Notes: a model not told the origin generated them from the sequence alone. Positions 24,205 through 33,765 are shown, counted from the stretch's first letter. The stretch is 64,000 bases of DNA from Burkholderiales bacterium (GCA_020248785.1 JADCGX010000109.1:1-64000); one strand, 5' to 3'. Program-made: numbers and translations.

Positions 24205-24540
24205 CTAAGCCTCGACGAAGCTCAGGTACGCCCACGCCGCCAGGCAGACGGCGATGACGGCCACACTGGCACTCGCCGTCGTGCCAAACGCGGCGGCGAT
24301 CCACAGCAAGGCCTCGTGCAGGACGGCTGCCGCCTGTTCGCAGCCGGTCATGATCGCGCCCTGAAACCCGGTGAGCACGGCCCATTTGCACGCGTAACCG
24401 GGCAGGTAGCGCCGCAATTCACGGTTGTAGCGGTACGCGGCTGCCCGCTCCAGCATGCTGCCGCGGCTGGCGTCGCGAAACAGCCAGAACGGCCAGAGAT
24501 AGCGGTACAGCAGATGGAAGAACGAGTCCGAGCGCTGCAT
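24205..24540 (-). CDS. Small hypothetical membrane protein
   Basis: A 111-residue product not recognised as a named family. The N-terminus is rich in aromatic residues (SFFHLLYRYLWPFWLFRDAS), followed by a basic segment (MLERAAAYRYNRELRRYLPGY) and two hydrophobic stretches (about 53-65 and 78-106). It looks like a small inner-membrane protein. ATG 24540 was chosen over an upstream GTG/ATG because the sequence further upstream lacks such character. It ends 55 bp from the tRNA-Leu gene. Confidence 0.6.
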   Translation of the reverse strand: MQRSDSFFHLLYRYLWPFWLFRDASRGSMLERAAAYRYNRELRRYLPGYACKWAVLTGFQGAIMTGCEQAAAVLHEALLWIAAAFGTTASASVAVIAVCLAAWAYLSFVEA

Positions 24541-24769
24541 AAGGCTCCCGTCCGTCGCTACGATAGCCTGGGCGACACCATGTCGCACGAGGCAATCTGC
24601 ATACTAGGCACTAGACCTGATCTGAATGGCGCTGAAAAGACCGCAAAAAGTGGAAGGCGGACCCGTGCCGGACAGCGCCGGCTGGCCGGTGGCACCGGCG
24701 AGCAGGCAGTCCCGGCAACGACCTGACCTACACTGCGCGCCGGCCATCGCAGCGACGTTCAGGCTCCAA

Positions 24770-25525
24770 ATGCAAACCGTCCGACCGCACGGCGCGTGCC
24801 CGTTCAAACAGCACCGCCTGGCGCGCATCGTCGCCTCGATCGCCGCTGCGCTGGCGCCTGGGTTGGGCATGGCATGCACTGCCAGCACCTTGCCGCCGTT
24901 CGATGCGACGGGCACGTCGGGCTGGGTACACACCCCGCTGTCGCGCCTGAAGCGCGACACCGACTACCGCGCCGTGCGGGATGGCAGCGATCGCGTACTG
25001 CAGGCCAAGGCGAACGGCAGCGCATCGGCCTTTGTCCATATGCAGGCGGCCGATCCGACGGCGCGGCCCGTTCTGGCCTGGCGCTGGCGGACCGACGCCC
25101 TCGTCAGTGCCGCCGACAACAAGGACGCCAAGCGCGAGGACGCACCCGTGCGCGTCATCGTCGGCTTCGATGGCGACAAGTCCAAGCTGCCGGAGAACGA
25201 GCAGCGCCGGTTTTCGATGGCCAAGAAACTGTCGGGCCGCGACATGCCCTACGCGACGCTGATGTACATCTGGGAGAACCGGCAGCCGGTGGACACCGTG
25301 ATCGACAGCGCGCACACCGAGCGACTGAAAATGATCGTGGTCGAGAGCGGAACGCAGGGCGTCGGCAACTGGCGCTCGTACCAGCGCAACCTGGTGAAGG
25401 ACTACGAGAAGGCGTTCGGCGAGAGGCCGGGGCGAATCCTCGGCTTTGCAGTGATGACAGACACGGACAACACCGGCGCTTCCGTCACCGCGCTCTATGG
25501 CGCGCTGCAGCTTAAGTGCGAGTAA
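24770..25525 (+). CDS. DUF3047 family exported protein
   Basis: A 251-residue protein with an N-terminal hydrophobic signal segment (ARIVASIAAALAPGLGMACTAS) that might be a lipoprotein or Sec signal. The DUF3047 domain follows: HTPLSRLKRDTDYRAV, VLAWRWRTDALV, MPYATLMYIWEN and RILGFAVMTDTDNTGA. The molecular role is unknown; probably periplasmic. ATG 24770 places the signal near the N-terminus. It converges on the DUF4136 gene, leaving 28 bp. Confidence 0.82.
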   Translation: MQTVRPHGACPFKQHRLARIVASIAAALAPGLGMACTASTLPPFDATGTSGWVHTPLSRLKRDTDYRAVRDGSDRVLQAKANGSASAFVHMQAADPTARPVLAWRWRTDALVSAADNKDAKREDAPVRVIVGFDGDKSKLPENEQRRFSMAKKLSGRDMPYATLMYIWENRQPVDTVIDSAHTERLKMIVVESGTQGVGNWRSYQRNLVKDYEKAFGERPGRILGFAVMTDTDNTGASVTALYGALQLKCE

Positions 25526-25553
25526 CGAGCAGTCGCGCTTGCGCTTGGCGCGT

Positions 25554-26180
25554 TCAGGGCGCAGGCGCGATCAGGCCGGATCGACCCATCGCGTCGACAA
25601 TCACGTCGACAAAGGCCTTCACTTCCTTCTCGATGTTGGCTGGATCGGTCGTGCGCGTGCGCGCAGCCCATTCGATCCGATCGGCCGACAGGTCGGTCAG
25701 CGACGTCTGCGCGATGTAGACGTTGTAGGCGCGGACATCGGTACGCACCGGATACGCCATGCCCCAGTAGTGTCCGTACCAGCCGCGATAGCCAAAACCA
25801 CCGCCGTACCACATCGGATCCTGAGTGACAACGATCTCGCGGTCCTGGCCAATGACGGCGGTCGACAACAGGTAGCGGGCACCGAGTTCGCGGGCGGCGA
25901 CCACGAGGCGCTCATCGGCATCCTTGCCCAGGCCCGTTTGCACAACCGAGTAGCTGGGCATGGCCTTGATGCCGCGCGCGCGCAACTTGGCGGTCATGTC
26001 GTCTTCGTAGACACGCCTTACGGTGTCATCGCGCGCCACGCCAACCACCAGAACCGGCGCGTCGATGCGCTTGCCAGCGAACTCGGGCCGGGTCCAGCTG
26101 CCGTCGAGCGTCGTTGAGGCGCAGCCGGAAAGAACAAGCGCGAGCGCGGCGAAGGCAAGCATCACAGCGAGGCGGGGCAT
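25554..26180 (-). CDS. DUF4136-type lipoprotein
   Basis: A 208-residue lipoprotein. The signal is MPRLAVMLAFAALALVLSGCAST with lipobox LSGC (Cys near residue 19). The mature part has a DUF4136-like layout (VRRVYEDDMTAKLRARGIKAMPSYSV) and a Gly/Tyr/Trp-rich centre (YGGGFGYRGWYGHYWG). Probably anchored at the outer membrane; function unknown. ATG 26180 was picked because it is the first residue of a clean lipoprotein signal. Confidence 0.75.
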   Translation of the reverse strand: MPRLAVMLAFAALALVLSGCASTTLDGSWTRPEFAGKRIDAPVLVVGVARDDTVRRVYEDDMTAKLRARGIKAMPSYSVVQTGLGKDADERLVVAARELGARYLLSTAVIGQDREIVVTQDPMWYGGGFGYRGWYGHYWGMAYPVRTDVRAYNVYIAQTSLTDLSADRIEWAARTRTTDPANIEKEVKAFVDVIVDAMGRSGLIAPAP

Positions 26181-26273
26181 CTTCAGCACCTGATCAACAG
26201 TCGTCGTGGCAGGATCTTGCCGCCGGGAAAGGACAGGACGACGATGGCCAAAATTCCCGTGGCGCCGCGATGA

Positions 26274-26347
26274 TGGAGGCGGGGGTCGGAATCGAACCGG
26301 CGTACACGGATTTGCAGTCCGCTGCATGGCCACTCTGCCACCCCGCC
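26274..26347 (-). tRNA. tRNA-Cys(GCA)
   Basis: Minus-strand cloverleaf of 74 bases with acceptor GGCGGGG/CCCCGCC, U discriminator, anticodon GCA in CTGCAAA, T loop TTCGATT, and encoded CCA. It follows tRNA-Gly by 80 bp on the same strand, downstream of pgsA. Confidence 0.96.
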
Positions 26348-26427
26348 GTGCCAGAGCAACACAGCGACCGATATGGAGACATCGACGAAGCAAAAAGGGG
26401 AAGCATGCGCCTCCCCTTTGAAAAATC

Positions 26428-26503
26428 TGGAGCGGGAAACGAGTCTCGAACTCGCGACCTCAACCTTGGCAAGGTTGCGCTCTACCAACTGAGCTATTCC
26501 CGC
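26428..26503 (-). tRNA. tRNA-Gly(GCC)
   Basis: Minus-strand cloverleaf of 76 bases: acceptor GCGGGAA, D loop with AGTTGGTAGA, anticodon GCC in TTGCCAA, T arm with TTCGAGA, and encoded CCA. It lies 107 bp downstream of pgsA, as in the conserved uvrC-pgsA-glyW-cysT order. Confidence 0.97.
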
Positions 26504-26610
26504 CTGACGCCGGACCGGGATCAACTCCAGCCACGACGCGGAGCGCGATTATATCGGTCGCAAGGGGGCTGTCAAAAAGTCCAAGTAAAGCGCAGTCGCC
26601 CGCGCGCACT

Positions 26611-27177
26611 TCACTCGCGCCCAACAAGGTACGGCCATGCGAGCTTCAGGTAATAGAACATGGAGTACACGGTGAGCCCGGCGGCGATATAGATGAGCAT
26701 CGTGCCGATCTGCGCGATGGGGATCACGCCGAAGAGCGGATCGTGAAACAGCAGCACCGGGATGGCGACCATCTGCATGATGGTCTTCATCTTGCCCAGC
26801 GCATTGACCGCGACGCTGGCTGAGGCGCCGATTTGCGCCATCCACTCGCGCAGGGCAGATATCGTGATTTCGCGTCCGATGATCACGAGCGCCACGAACT
26901 CGTCAACGCGCCCGAGCGCGACCAACACAACGAGCGCAGCGCACACCATCAGCTTGTCGGCGACCGGGTCGAGAAACGCGCCGAGCCGCGTCATCTGGCC
27001 GTACTTGCGCGCGTACCAGCCATCGACGGCGTCGGTCACAGCGGCCAGCGTGAAGAGCACGCAGGCCGACACGTTCTTGGCGTGCGGTGTGAGCCAGGCG
27101 TCGGGCAGGTAGAACACGCCGAGCACCATGGGGATCATGGCGATGCGCGCCCAGGTGAGCGCCATCGGCACGTTCAT
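26611..27177 (-). CDS. pgsA: CDP-diacylglycerol--glycerol-3-phosphate 3-phosphatidyltransferase PgsA
   Basis: Makes phosphatidylglycerol-phosphate, the committed step to phosphatidylglycerol and cardiolipin; an inner-membrane enzyme. The 188-residue product has the full CDP-alcohol phosphotransferase motif DG-x2-AR-x8-G-x3-D-x3-D (DGWYAR to DPVADK, about 46-69) and several membrane helices. ATG 27177 gives the usual short N-terminus MNVPMALTWARIAMIP; it lies 10 bp after uvrC. Alternative ATG 27207 would overlap the uvrC 3' end. Confidence 0.95.
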   Translation of the reverse strand: MNVPMALTWARIAMIPMVLGVFYLPDAWLTPHAKNVSACVLFTLAAVTDAVDGWYARKYGQMTRLGAFLDPVADKLMVCAALVVLVALGRVDEFVALVIIGREITISALREWMAQIGASASVAVNALGKMKTIMQMVAIPVLLFHDPLFGVIPIAQIGTMLIYIAAGLTVYSMFYYLKLAWPYLVGRE

Positions 27178-27187
27178 GGTCGTGCTG

Positions 27188-29239
27188 CTATTCGCCTGGC
27201 TGGCCATGGAGTTGCGCGTAGATCCGATCGGCCAGCTTACGCGAAACGCCATCGACCTGGGCGATGTCCTCCACCGAGGCGGCAAGCAGGCCGCGCAGCC
27301 CGCCAAAGCGCGCGAGCAGCTTCTGCCGTCGCTTGGGTCCGATGCCTTCCAGGTCCTCGACCTGGGAGGTGTTACGCGTCTTGGCGCGCCGTGCACGCAT
27401 GCCGGTGATGGCAAAGCGGTGTGCCTCGTCGCGGATCTGCGCCACCAGCATCAGCGCCTGCGACTCGCGCCCCAGCACCAGCGGCGGCCGATCGTCGGGG
27501 AACACGAGCTCCTCGAGCCCGACCTTGCGCTCCTCTCCCTTGGCCACCCCCACCAGCACGCCCGGGTCGAGCCCGAGTTCCTCGAACACCTGGCGCGCGA
27601 CCTCCACCTGGCCCTTGCCTCCGTCGATGAGCACGAGATTGGGAAGCGCCGCCTCGCCGCGCGCCACCACGCTGTAGCGGCGCGTGAGCACCTGGCGCAT
27701 CGCGGCGTAGTCGTCGCCGGGCTCGACGTCGCTGATGTTGAAGCGCCGGTACTCCTTGGGCTGCATCGCGTGGCTTGCGTAGACCACACAGGAGGCCTGC
27801 GTGGCCTCGCCCGTCGTGTGGCTGACATCGAAGCACTCGACGCGCAGCCGCGCCGGATCGCCCTCGTCCACCTCCAGGCCCAGCACGTCGACCAGCGCCT
27901 GCGTGCGCGCCTGCTGCGAGCCTTCTTCGGCCAGGCGCCGGGCCAGGGCCAGCTTTGCATTGCCTTCGGCCATCTCGAGCCAGCGCCGGCGCTGCGCCTG
28001 GGGCTGCCGCAGGATCGAGACCTTGACCCCATCACGTTCAGCGAAAAGCCGCTGCCAGGCGGTCGCGTCCAGATCGGCATTGACCACCAGCACTGGCGGC
28101 GGTGCTTCCTCGGCATAGTGCTGCGAGAGGAACGCCTCCAGCACTTCGAGCGGATCGCTGGCCTCCTCGGCACGCAGCGGGAAATATGGCTTGTCGCCGA
28201 GGTGACGGCCACCGCGCACCATCGCCAGGTTCACGCAGGCCTGGCCGCCATCGAGCGCCACGGCGATGATGTCGGCGTCAACGTCCTGGGTCGCACCGCC
28301 GGTGGCCTCGACCGATTGCTGGTGCAGCACGCGGGATAGCGATCCCAGCTGGTCGCGCACGGCGGCGGCCTGCTCGAATTTCAGCTGCTCGGCGTACGCC
28401 TGCATCTTGGCCTCGAGTTCGGCCGTCACCTCGCGCGTCTGGCCGCGCAAGAAGCGCAGCGCGCGGTCGACGTCCTGCGCGTATGCCGCTTCGTCGATGA
28501 GCTTCACGCAGGGCGCGCTACAGCGCTGGATTTGGTGTAGCAAGCAGGGACGCGAACGGTGGCTGAACACCGTGTCCTCGCAGGTACGCAGCCTGAAGAC
28601 TTTCTGCAGTTCGCGGATGCTGTCCTTCACCGCCCAGGCATTAGGAAACGGACCGAAGTACTGCGCCTTGCGGTCCACCGCGCCGCGGTAGTAGGCGATG
28701 CGCGGATACGCGTGGTGGCTGAACTTCAGGTACGGATAGCTCTTGTCGTCGCGAAACAGGATGTTGTAGCGCGGCGCCAGGCTCTTGATGAGATTGTTCT
28801 CGAGCAGCAGCGCCTCGGCCTCCGAGCGCGTGACGGTCGTCTCGATGCGCGCGATCCGCGCCACCATGTGCGCGATACGCGGGCCAGGGCCGCGGTTGAA
28901 GTACGAGCTGACCCGCTTCTTCAGGTCGCGTGCCTTGCCCACGTAGAGCGGCTGGCCTTGCGTGTCGAACATGCGGTACACGCCCGGCCGCCCCGGCAGG
29001 CCCTCCAGCACCGGTCGCGGATCGAATGCGACGGGAGCCGTATCGGCCACGGGATCGGGCGAGGGCAGCGAGGGGGATGGGAGCGGCGGCGAGGACAAGG
29101 GGGAAACCGGCCAGGAGGTCAGGAAACCTGGATGCCCGGCACGCGCCAAGGACCGCGCCCGAGTGGACAAACAACGACGGCGATCGGAGCGCCTCTGCAA
29201 CCGTACGCTTTGCACAGCACGCGCGCAAACGCAGCGCAT
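27188..29239 (-). CDS. uvrC: Excinuclease ABC subunit C
   Basis: Makes the dual incisions in nucleotide excision repair. It has an N-terminal GIY-YIG nuclease ([29 protein letters not shown]), a Cys-containing region, a UvrB-interacting UVR segment ([25 protein letters not shown]), an RNase H-like nuclease domain with [11 protein letters not shown], and C-terminal helix-hairpin-helix repeats ([22 protein letters not shown]). ATG 29239 is the only ATG that keeps the nuclease whole, but the first about 60 residues are Pro/Ser-rich and unlike the family. GTG 29050 (620 residues) gives a more typical start; I could not decide from RBS strength. Confidence 0.95.
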   Translation of the reverse strand: MRCVCARAVQSVRLQRRSDRRRCLSTRARSLARAGHPGFLTSWPVSPLSSPPLPSPSLPSPDPVADTAPVAFDPRPVLEGLPGRPGVYRMFDTQGQPLYVGKARDLKKRVSSYFNRGPGPRIAHMVARIARIETTVTRSEAEALLLENNLIKSLAPRYNILFRDDKSYPYLKFSHHAYPRIAYYRGAVDRKAQYFGPFPNAWAVKDSIRELQKVFRLRTCEDTVFSHRSRPCLLHQIQRCSAPCVKLIDEAAYAQDVDRALRFLRGQTREVTAELEAKMQAYAEQLKFEQAAAVRDQLGSLSRVLHQQSVEATGGATQDVDADIIAVALDGGQACVNLAMVRGGRHLGDKPYFPLRAEEASDPLEVLEAFLSQHYAEEAPPPVLVVNADLDATAWQRLFAERDGVKVSILRQPQAQRRRWLEMAEGNAKLALARRLAEEGSQQARTQALVDVLGLEVDEGDPARLRVECFDVSHTTGEATQASCVVYASHAMQPKEYRRFNISDVEPGDDYAAMRQVLTRRYSVVARGEAALPNLVLIDGGKGQVEVARQVFEELGLDPGVLVGVAKGEERKVGLEELVFPDDRPPLVLGRESQALMLVAQIRDEAHRFAITGMRARRAKTRNTSQVEDLEGIGPKRRQKLLARFGGLRGLLAASVEDIAQVDGVSRKLADRIYAQLHGQPGE

Positions 29240-29466
29240 TTTACTGGCCCCACGTCACGCTTCAGAGTCGCCTCGTCGAGCCGGTTTCACCTGGCGAGGA
29301 CAGAGCAGGACCAACGCCCCTACCCCCGAGACTCGCGGGGGCAACCTCGTTCTGCTTCGCGGGGCACGCGTCCTGTGACCCGCTCAAAGGCGATCGTGCG
29401 CATCTCGGTGATCGCGGGCCACCGCCGCCGGCCGCAGCACCGTCTGCTGCCGCGCCAACATCCCGC

Positions 29467-29967
29467 TCAATGTTGAGCGCGCGTCGACTCCAAAATCGCC
29501 TGTTGGAGCAGGCCTTCGTAGAAGCCGGCGCGGTTGATGCCGATCAACGGCTTCACCAACGGCTTGCCGCTGCCGTCCACAAACTCGAGATGCGGCACCA
29601 TGGTCACGCAATAGCGGGCAGCCAGCGCGCGCTCGCTGATGACCTGCCCATTCAAATCAACCAACTCTCGATCGCTTGTCATTTCCACCTCGCGGATCAG
29701 AACGCCCCTGGCGGCCTCGCCCTCCTCTGCGCGCGGACGCAGGTAGCTACGACGCACTTCTCGGCAGTACGGGCAGCCGGGTGTGGTGAAGAACAGCAGC
29801 AGCGGGCGGCGCTCGCGCTTCACTGTGGCAAGGAGCGGCCGCAGATCGTCAATCCGGGGCAGCGGCGTGTCTTGGGCAGCTTGAGCCCATGCGGCTGCAT
29901 CGGGCAGCAGTGCCAGCAGCGCGGCGCCGTGCAGCAATGTGCGGCGGCTGACGGCGCCGCGGTCCAT
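29467..29967 (-). CDS. Thioredoxin-fold periplasmic protein of the sox cluster (SoxS/SoxW type)
   Basis: A 166-residue exported thioredoxin-like protein with an N-terminal signal (RRTLLHGAALLALLPDAAAWAQA) and the redox motif FFTTPGCPYC (Cys pair near 65-68), then VPHLEFVDGSGKPLV with the cis-Pro. Proteins of this kind in sox operons (SoxS, SoxW) reduce the SoxYZ carrier cysteine or keep Sox proteins active. The ATG overlaps the soxB stop by one base (TGATG), so it is translationally coupled to soxB; a GTG one codon upstream of it is also possible. Confidence 0.8.
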   Translation of the reverse strand: MDRGAVSRRTLLHGAALLALLPDAAAWAQAAQDTPLPRIDDLRPLLATVKRERRPLLLFFTTPGCPYCREVRRSYLRPRAEEGEAARGVLIREVEMTSDRELVDLNGQVISERALAARYCVTMVPHLEFVDGSGKPLVKPLIGINRAGFYEGLLQQAILESTRAQH

Positions 29968-31685
29968 CACGCAAAGCCCGGATTGCTGGGCAGCGCGATG
30001 CGCGGGTTGTTGAGCTTGCGGGGCGTGATGCGCTTCTGATCGCGCAGGTACTTGGCCACCACGTCCCAGATCGGCTCGCCCTGCACGTCCTCCTGGACGC
30101 TGGCCCAGCCGGCGACCTTGTAGGTCTTGCCGGGCTCAACCGGCCGGCCGTTCAGGCGCATGTCACTGATGCGGCTGCCCATGCGGGCGGTCGGATCGAT
30201 GGCGTACTGCAGGCCGCCCACGCGCACCATGTCGCCGCCCTGCTGCAGGTACGGGTCCGGGTTGAAGAGATTGTCGGCAACGTCTTCCAGCACCGTCTTG
30301 ATCATCTCCCCGCTCATGTCGTTCACGGTCGTGGCCGGATAGGTGATCGCGGTCTGGTCGAGCAGGTTTTCCATTAGGATGAACTGACCGGGCAGCAACG
30401 TGGTTCCCCAGCGGAAGCCCGGCGAGAACGCGATCTGCGCACCGCGCACGGCCATCAGCGCATCGAGGATCAGCTGGTCAAAGGTACCGTTGAAATTGCC
30501 GCGCCGGTACAGCAGCCCCTCGGTCACGGCCAACTGCTCGTTCAAGCGGCCCTCGAAGGGCGCGCGCACCCGCTTGATGTAAGCGTCCATCTCGGCATCG
30601 GCTGGCAGCAGGTTGGAGAACACCGGCAGAAGTTTGTAACGGAAGCCTGCGACCTTGCCGCCCTTGACGTCGAGGTCGAGCACGCCGAGGAACTTGCCGT
30701 TGCTGCCGGCATTGGTGACGAGCGTCTGGCCGCCCGCGTTCCTGACCACCGAGGGCTGCGGCACGCCATCGTGCGTGTGGCCGCCCAGGATGACGTCGAT
30801 GCCGCGCACGCGGCCGGCCATCTTCAGGTCCACGTCCATGCCGTTGTGGCTGAGCACGACCACGACCTGCGCACCCTTGGCGCGCGCCTCATCCACGTGC
30901 TTCTGCATCAGGTCGTCTTTGATGCCGAAGGCCCAGTCGGCCACCATGTGCCGCGGGTTGGCAATCGGCGTGTACGGGAACGCCTGGCCGACGATGGCGA
31001 CCTTCACGCCGTTGATGTCCTTGATGACATAGGGCGGGAACACCTGGTCGCCGAAGTCATTGGTCTGGATGTTCTGCGCGACGAAGTCGATCTTGCCCTT
31101 CAGGTCCTTCTCGACGATCTCCGTCACGCGCTTCATGCCGTAGGTCATCTCCCAGTGCGGGGTCATGACATTGACGCCGAGCAGCTTGCAGGCGTCGACC
31201 ATATCCTGCGCGTTGGTCCACAGCGCCGTGCCGGAGCCCTGCCAGGTGTCGCCACCATCGAGCAGCAGGGCGCCCGGCCGGCTCGCCTTCATGCGCTTGA
31301 CCAGCGTGGTCAGGTGCGCAAAGCCGCCGACCCTTCCGTAGGTCTTGGCGGCGGCCTCGAAGTCGAGGAAGGTGAAGGCGTGCGCCTCGCGCGTGTTCGG
31401 TGAGATGTTGAAGTGCTTGAGCAAGGCCTCGCCGACCAGATGCGGCGGCTTGCCGAAGGAGTCGCCGATGCCGATGTTGACGCTCGGCTCGCGGAAGAAG
31501 ATCGGCAGCAGCTGCGCGTGGCAGTCGGTGAAGTGCAGTAGGCTCACGTTGCCAAAACGCGGCACGTCGTACATCCGCGCGGCCGCGGCCGGCTGCTGGG
31601 CCAACACGTCACGGCTGGCCAGCGGCAAGCCCGCCGCAGCGGCGAGCGCGAGCACCTGCGTGAATTCGCGGCGGCTCATGGACAT
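29967..31685 (-). CDS. soxB: Thiosulfohydrolase SoxB
   Basis: Periplasmic dimanganese enzyme that hydrolyses sulfate from the cysteine-S-thiosulfonate bound to SoxYZ. The 572-residue protein begins with a twin-arginine signal (MSRREFTQVLALAAAAGLPLAS). The SoxB-specific FTDCHAQLLPIFFREPSVNIG block (about residues 52-72) is present, then metal-site motifs LDGGDTWQGS, PHWEMTYG, VLSHNGMD and GGHTHDG. This combination separates SoxB from generic 5'-nucleotidases. It lies between two thioredoxin-like genes. Confidence 0.97.
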   Translation of the reverse strand: MSMSRREFTQVLALAAAAGLPLASRDVLAQQPAAAARMYDVPRFGNVSLLHFTDCHAQLLPIFFREPSVNIGIGDSFGKPPHLVGEALLKHFNISPNTREAHAFTFLDFEAAAKTYGRVGGFAHLTTLVKRMKASRPGALLLDGGDTWQGSGTALWTNAQDMVDACKLLGVNVMTPHWEMTYGMKRVTEIVEKDLKGKIDFVAQNIQTNDFGDQVFPPYVIKDINGVKVAIVGQAFPYTPIANPRHMVADWAFGIKDDLMQKHVDEARAKGAQVVVVLSHNGMDVDLKMAGRVRGIDVILGGHTHDGVPQPSVVRNAGGQTLVTNAGSNGKFLGVLDLDVKGGKVAGFRYKLLPVFSNLLPADAEMDAYIKRVRAPFEGRLNEQLAVTEGLLYRRGNFNGTFDQLILDALMAVRGAQIAFSPGFRWGTTLLPGQFILMENLLDQTAITYPATTVNDMSGEMIKTVLEDVADNLFNPDPYLQQGGDMVRVGGLQYAIDPTARMGSRISDMRLNGRPVEPGKTYKVAGWASVQEDVQGEPIWDVVAKYLRDQKRITPRKLNNPRIALPSNPGFA

Positions 31686-31769
31686 TGGTCGTTCTCCCTA
31701 GTCTTTGCGGTTCTCAGTTCAAACCTGGGTGCATGTGCGTCGACGCGCGGCCGGCCCTCGCAGCGCGCT

Positions 31770-32261
31770 TCAACGACGGGCATAGCGGCTCAGCGCTGCC
31801 ACGTCCTCGGCGAACATCTCGCCACTTTCCCTAAAGACCACGCGGCCGCGGTCCACGACATAGACCTCGGGCAGCGTGCGGCGCTTGCCAAACCATTGCT
31901 CCACCACCGGCCCCGCCATCGCGTTGGCAAAGCTGTACCTATGCTTGGCAAGGTAGTCGGTGGCGGCCTTCTCGGTGCGGTCGATGGTGTAGCCCAGCAC
32001 GAGCAGGCCATCGGGGCGGCGCGACTCCTGCGCGTGCAACGCCTGGATCATCGGGCTCTGCTTGGCGCAGAACGGGCACCACGAGGCCCACATGTAAACG
32101 ACGACCGTGCGCTGCGCGAGCTGCGCCGCGGGCAGCACGCGGCCGTCGAGCAGGCGCACGTCTGACCACGCAACCGTGTCGGCCGCTTGTGCCAGCAGCG
32201 CGAGCGGCACGAGGCCGACCGCGCCGGCCAGAAGATGCCGACGGCGGATCGAGATGCACAT
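31770..32261 (-). CDS. TlpA-like thioredoxin-family protein of the sox cluster
   Basis: A 163-residue exported protein with an N-terminal signal (RRRHLLAGAVGLVPLALLAQA), then a thioredoxin fold of the TlpA type: VVVYMWASWCPFCAKQSP with the WCPFC redox pair (about 59-63), and LPEVYVVDRGRVVFRESG. It probably supplies reductant to periplasmic Sox proteins or to cytochrome c maturation. Lies between soxX and soxB, a position where other sox operons carry soxO or soxW-type genes. Confidence 0.82.
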   Translation of the reverse strand: MCISIRRRHLLAGAVGLVPLALLAQAADTVAWSDVRLLDGRVLPAAQLAQRTVVVYMWASWCPFCAKQSPMIQALHAQESRRPDGLLVLGYTIDRTEKAATDYLAKHRYSFANAMAGPVVEQWFGKRRTLPEVYVVDRGRVVFRESGEMFAEDVAALSRYARR

Positions 32262-32315
32262 GAAGTGGGGGCCTGCGGCGCGCCGTGCAGCCCGGGCCGC
32301 GCGGCGCTGTTCAGG

Positions 32316-32939
32316 TCACTTGTTGGCGGGCGATTGCGGGTCGAGCAGCAGGGCCATGACGTGCCGGATCTGCTCTTCTGTGAGGATGCCCGCATCACCA
32401 AAGCGCGGCATTGAGGAACACGCATTGAATGCGTGGGAGTTCCAGATGCGCGCCCAGGTGTAGCGCATGATCGGCTCGGAGGTACCGCGCAGCTTGCCGT
32501 ACTGGTACAGCGACGGGCCGATGTTGCCGAAGGCTATTTCCTCCTTGGTGATCTGGTGGCACGCGTAGCAATTGCCGCCCGATACCGCGGTCGGCGCGTC
32601 GGTGAAGGTCAGGCCCACGCCGGATTGCGCGATGCGCTCGCCTTGGCGCCAGTCACCCATCCACTTGCCGTCGGCCGGGTACTTGACCGCGGCCTCGGCG
32701 GCCTTCTCGAGATTGGCGCGCAGGTCCTTGGGCAGGTCGCCCTTTGGGTACTTGCTGCACGCGGCCTGCAGTTCGGTCTGCTGGATGCGGTCGAGCTTGG
32801 CTACGCCACGCTCGCGGAAGCCCGACTTGATCACGGCCGCGGTCTCTTCGGCCGTGGGCGGCGTGTACATCATCGAAGCGCAGCCGGCCAGCGCCATCAT
32901 GCTCACGGCGGCCAGTCCGGCCTTGGTGATCGTCTTCAT
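32316..32939 (-). CDS. soxX: Cytochrome c SoxX, type II with lipoprotein signal
   Basis: Monoheme c-type cytochrome that pairs with SoxA to attach thiosulfate to SoxY. The 207-residue product has the heme site CYACH (124-128) and a later Met ligand candidate in CSSMPRFG. It has an extra N-terminal helical domain of about 100 residues, as in the longer type II SoxX. The start reads MKTITKAGLAAVSMMALAGCAS: lipobox LAGC with Cys at residue 20, so the protein looks membrane-tethered rather than free. It starts 10 bp after the soxA stop. Confidence 0.93.
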   Translation of the reverse strand: MKTITKAGLAAVSMMALAGCASMMYTPPTAEETAAVIKSGFRERGVAKLDRIQQTELQAACSKYPKGDLPKDLRANLEKAAEAAVKYPADGKWMGDWRQGERIAQSGVGLTFTDAPTAVSGGNCYACHQITKEEIAFGNIGPSLYQYGKLRGTSEPIMRYTWARIWNSHAFNACSSMPRFGDAGILTEEQIRHVMALLLDPQSPANK

Positions 32940-32949
32940 CGCGGGCTCC

Positions 32950-33765
32950 TTAGCGCTTGATTGCCGGTGAATCCATGGTGCCGCCATTGCCGCGCACACC
33001 GAGGAAGGTGATCAGGTCCACCGACGCCTGCGAGGTGAACACCAGCTCGGGGAAGCGCTGCTGCCGGAAACAGTCCCAGACGCGCCACTGCATGGTGCGC
33101 AGCGTACCTTGCGAGACGCGATAGGCAGGCCAGGTCGCAAACGCGCGCTGGGCCGACTGCTTGTTGTCGAAGTACGGCAGGTCCTGCAGGCGGATGCGCT
33201 GCCCCTCGACGGCATGGCAGGTCGCACAAGCGAAGTCATACGGGCCGCCACGCATGTAAAACAGGGTCTTGCCGCGCTCGTAGGCGGCCCGCTCCATTGG
33301 GTGGCTCTGCGAAACATCGATCTTGGCGCCGCGCGACTGCTCCACCACGTAGGCGGTGATCGACTCGATGTCGGTCTGCCGCTGGCCCGTGCCGGAAAAC
33401 GGGTTCTTGACCGCCTCCTCGCGCGGGATGCCTTGCAGCGTCACCATGCAGTGGATGAGGCGCGACTCGAAGTCCATCACCTGGTTGGTGTCGGCAAAAT
33501 GGCGCGGCAGCTGGGCGTAGGCGCCCTTGAGCACGCCCGGTCCGAGCCCGATGTCGCACTGCTCCAGCGAGACCTGCTTGGGCCCACGCTTTTGCTTCCA
33601 CAGCTCCTCGCCACGCATGACGACGAGTTCGGCGGGATTGCCATCCTGCAACATGGCGCGATAGCGGGCGATCTCGTCGGCAGCGCTGGTCTGCGCCGAC
33701 ACGCCCCCGACCAGCGCACCGGACAGCGCACCGGCCAACAGCACTTGCTTGGCAAGACTGAACAT
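32950..33765 (-). CDS. soxA: Cytochrome c SoxA, monoheme form
   Basis: Catalytic subunit of SoxAX, which joins thiosulfate to the SoxY cysteine. The 271-residue product has one heme site, CATCH (180-184), in the C-terminal domain, and the active-site Cys232 in RVWDCFRQQRFPE. The N-terminal domain has Cys70 and Cys106 but no CxxCH, so the second heme of the diheme class is missing; this is the monoheme (type II) SoxA. ATG 33765 has AAGGAG 6 bases upstream and a Sec signal (LAKQVLLAGALSGALVGGVSAQ). Confidence 0.95.
   Translation of the reverse strand: MFSLAKQVLLAGALSGALVGGVSAQTSAADEIARYRAMLQDGNPAELVVMRGEELWKQKRGPKQVSLEQCDIGLGPGVLKGAYAQLPRHFADTNQVMDFESRLIHCMVTLQGIPREEAVKNPFSGTGQRQTDIESITAYVVEQSRGAKIDVSQSHPMERAAYERGKTLFYMRGGPYDFACATCHAVEGQRIRLQDLPYFDNKQSAQRAFATWPAYRVSQGTLRTMQWRVWDCFRQQRFPELVFTSQASVDLITFLGVRGNGGTMDSPAIKR

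Noticed and set aside
24059..26503. Possible integration site at the tRNA genes
   Set aside because: No integrase gene or duplicated tRNA 3' end was seen nearby.
29322..29340. CCCCCG...CGGGGG hairpin between uvrC and the sox cluster
   Set aside because: Only about 6 bp of stem and no T-run; too weak to call a terminator.
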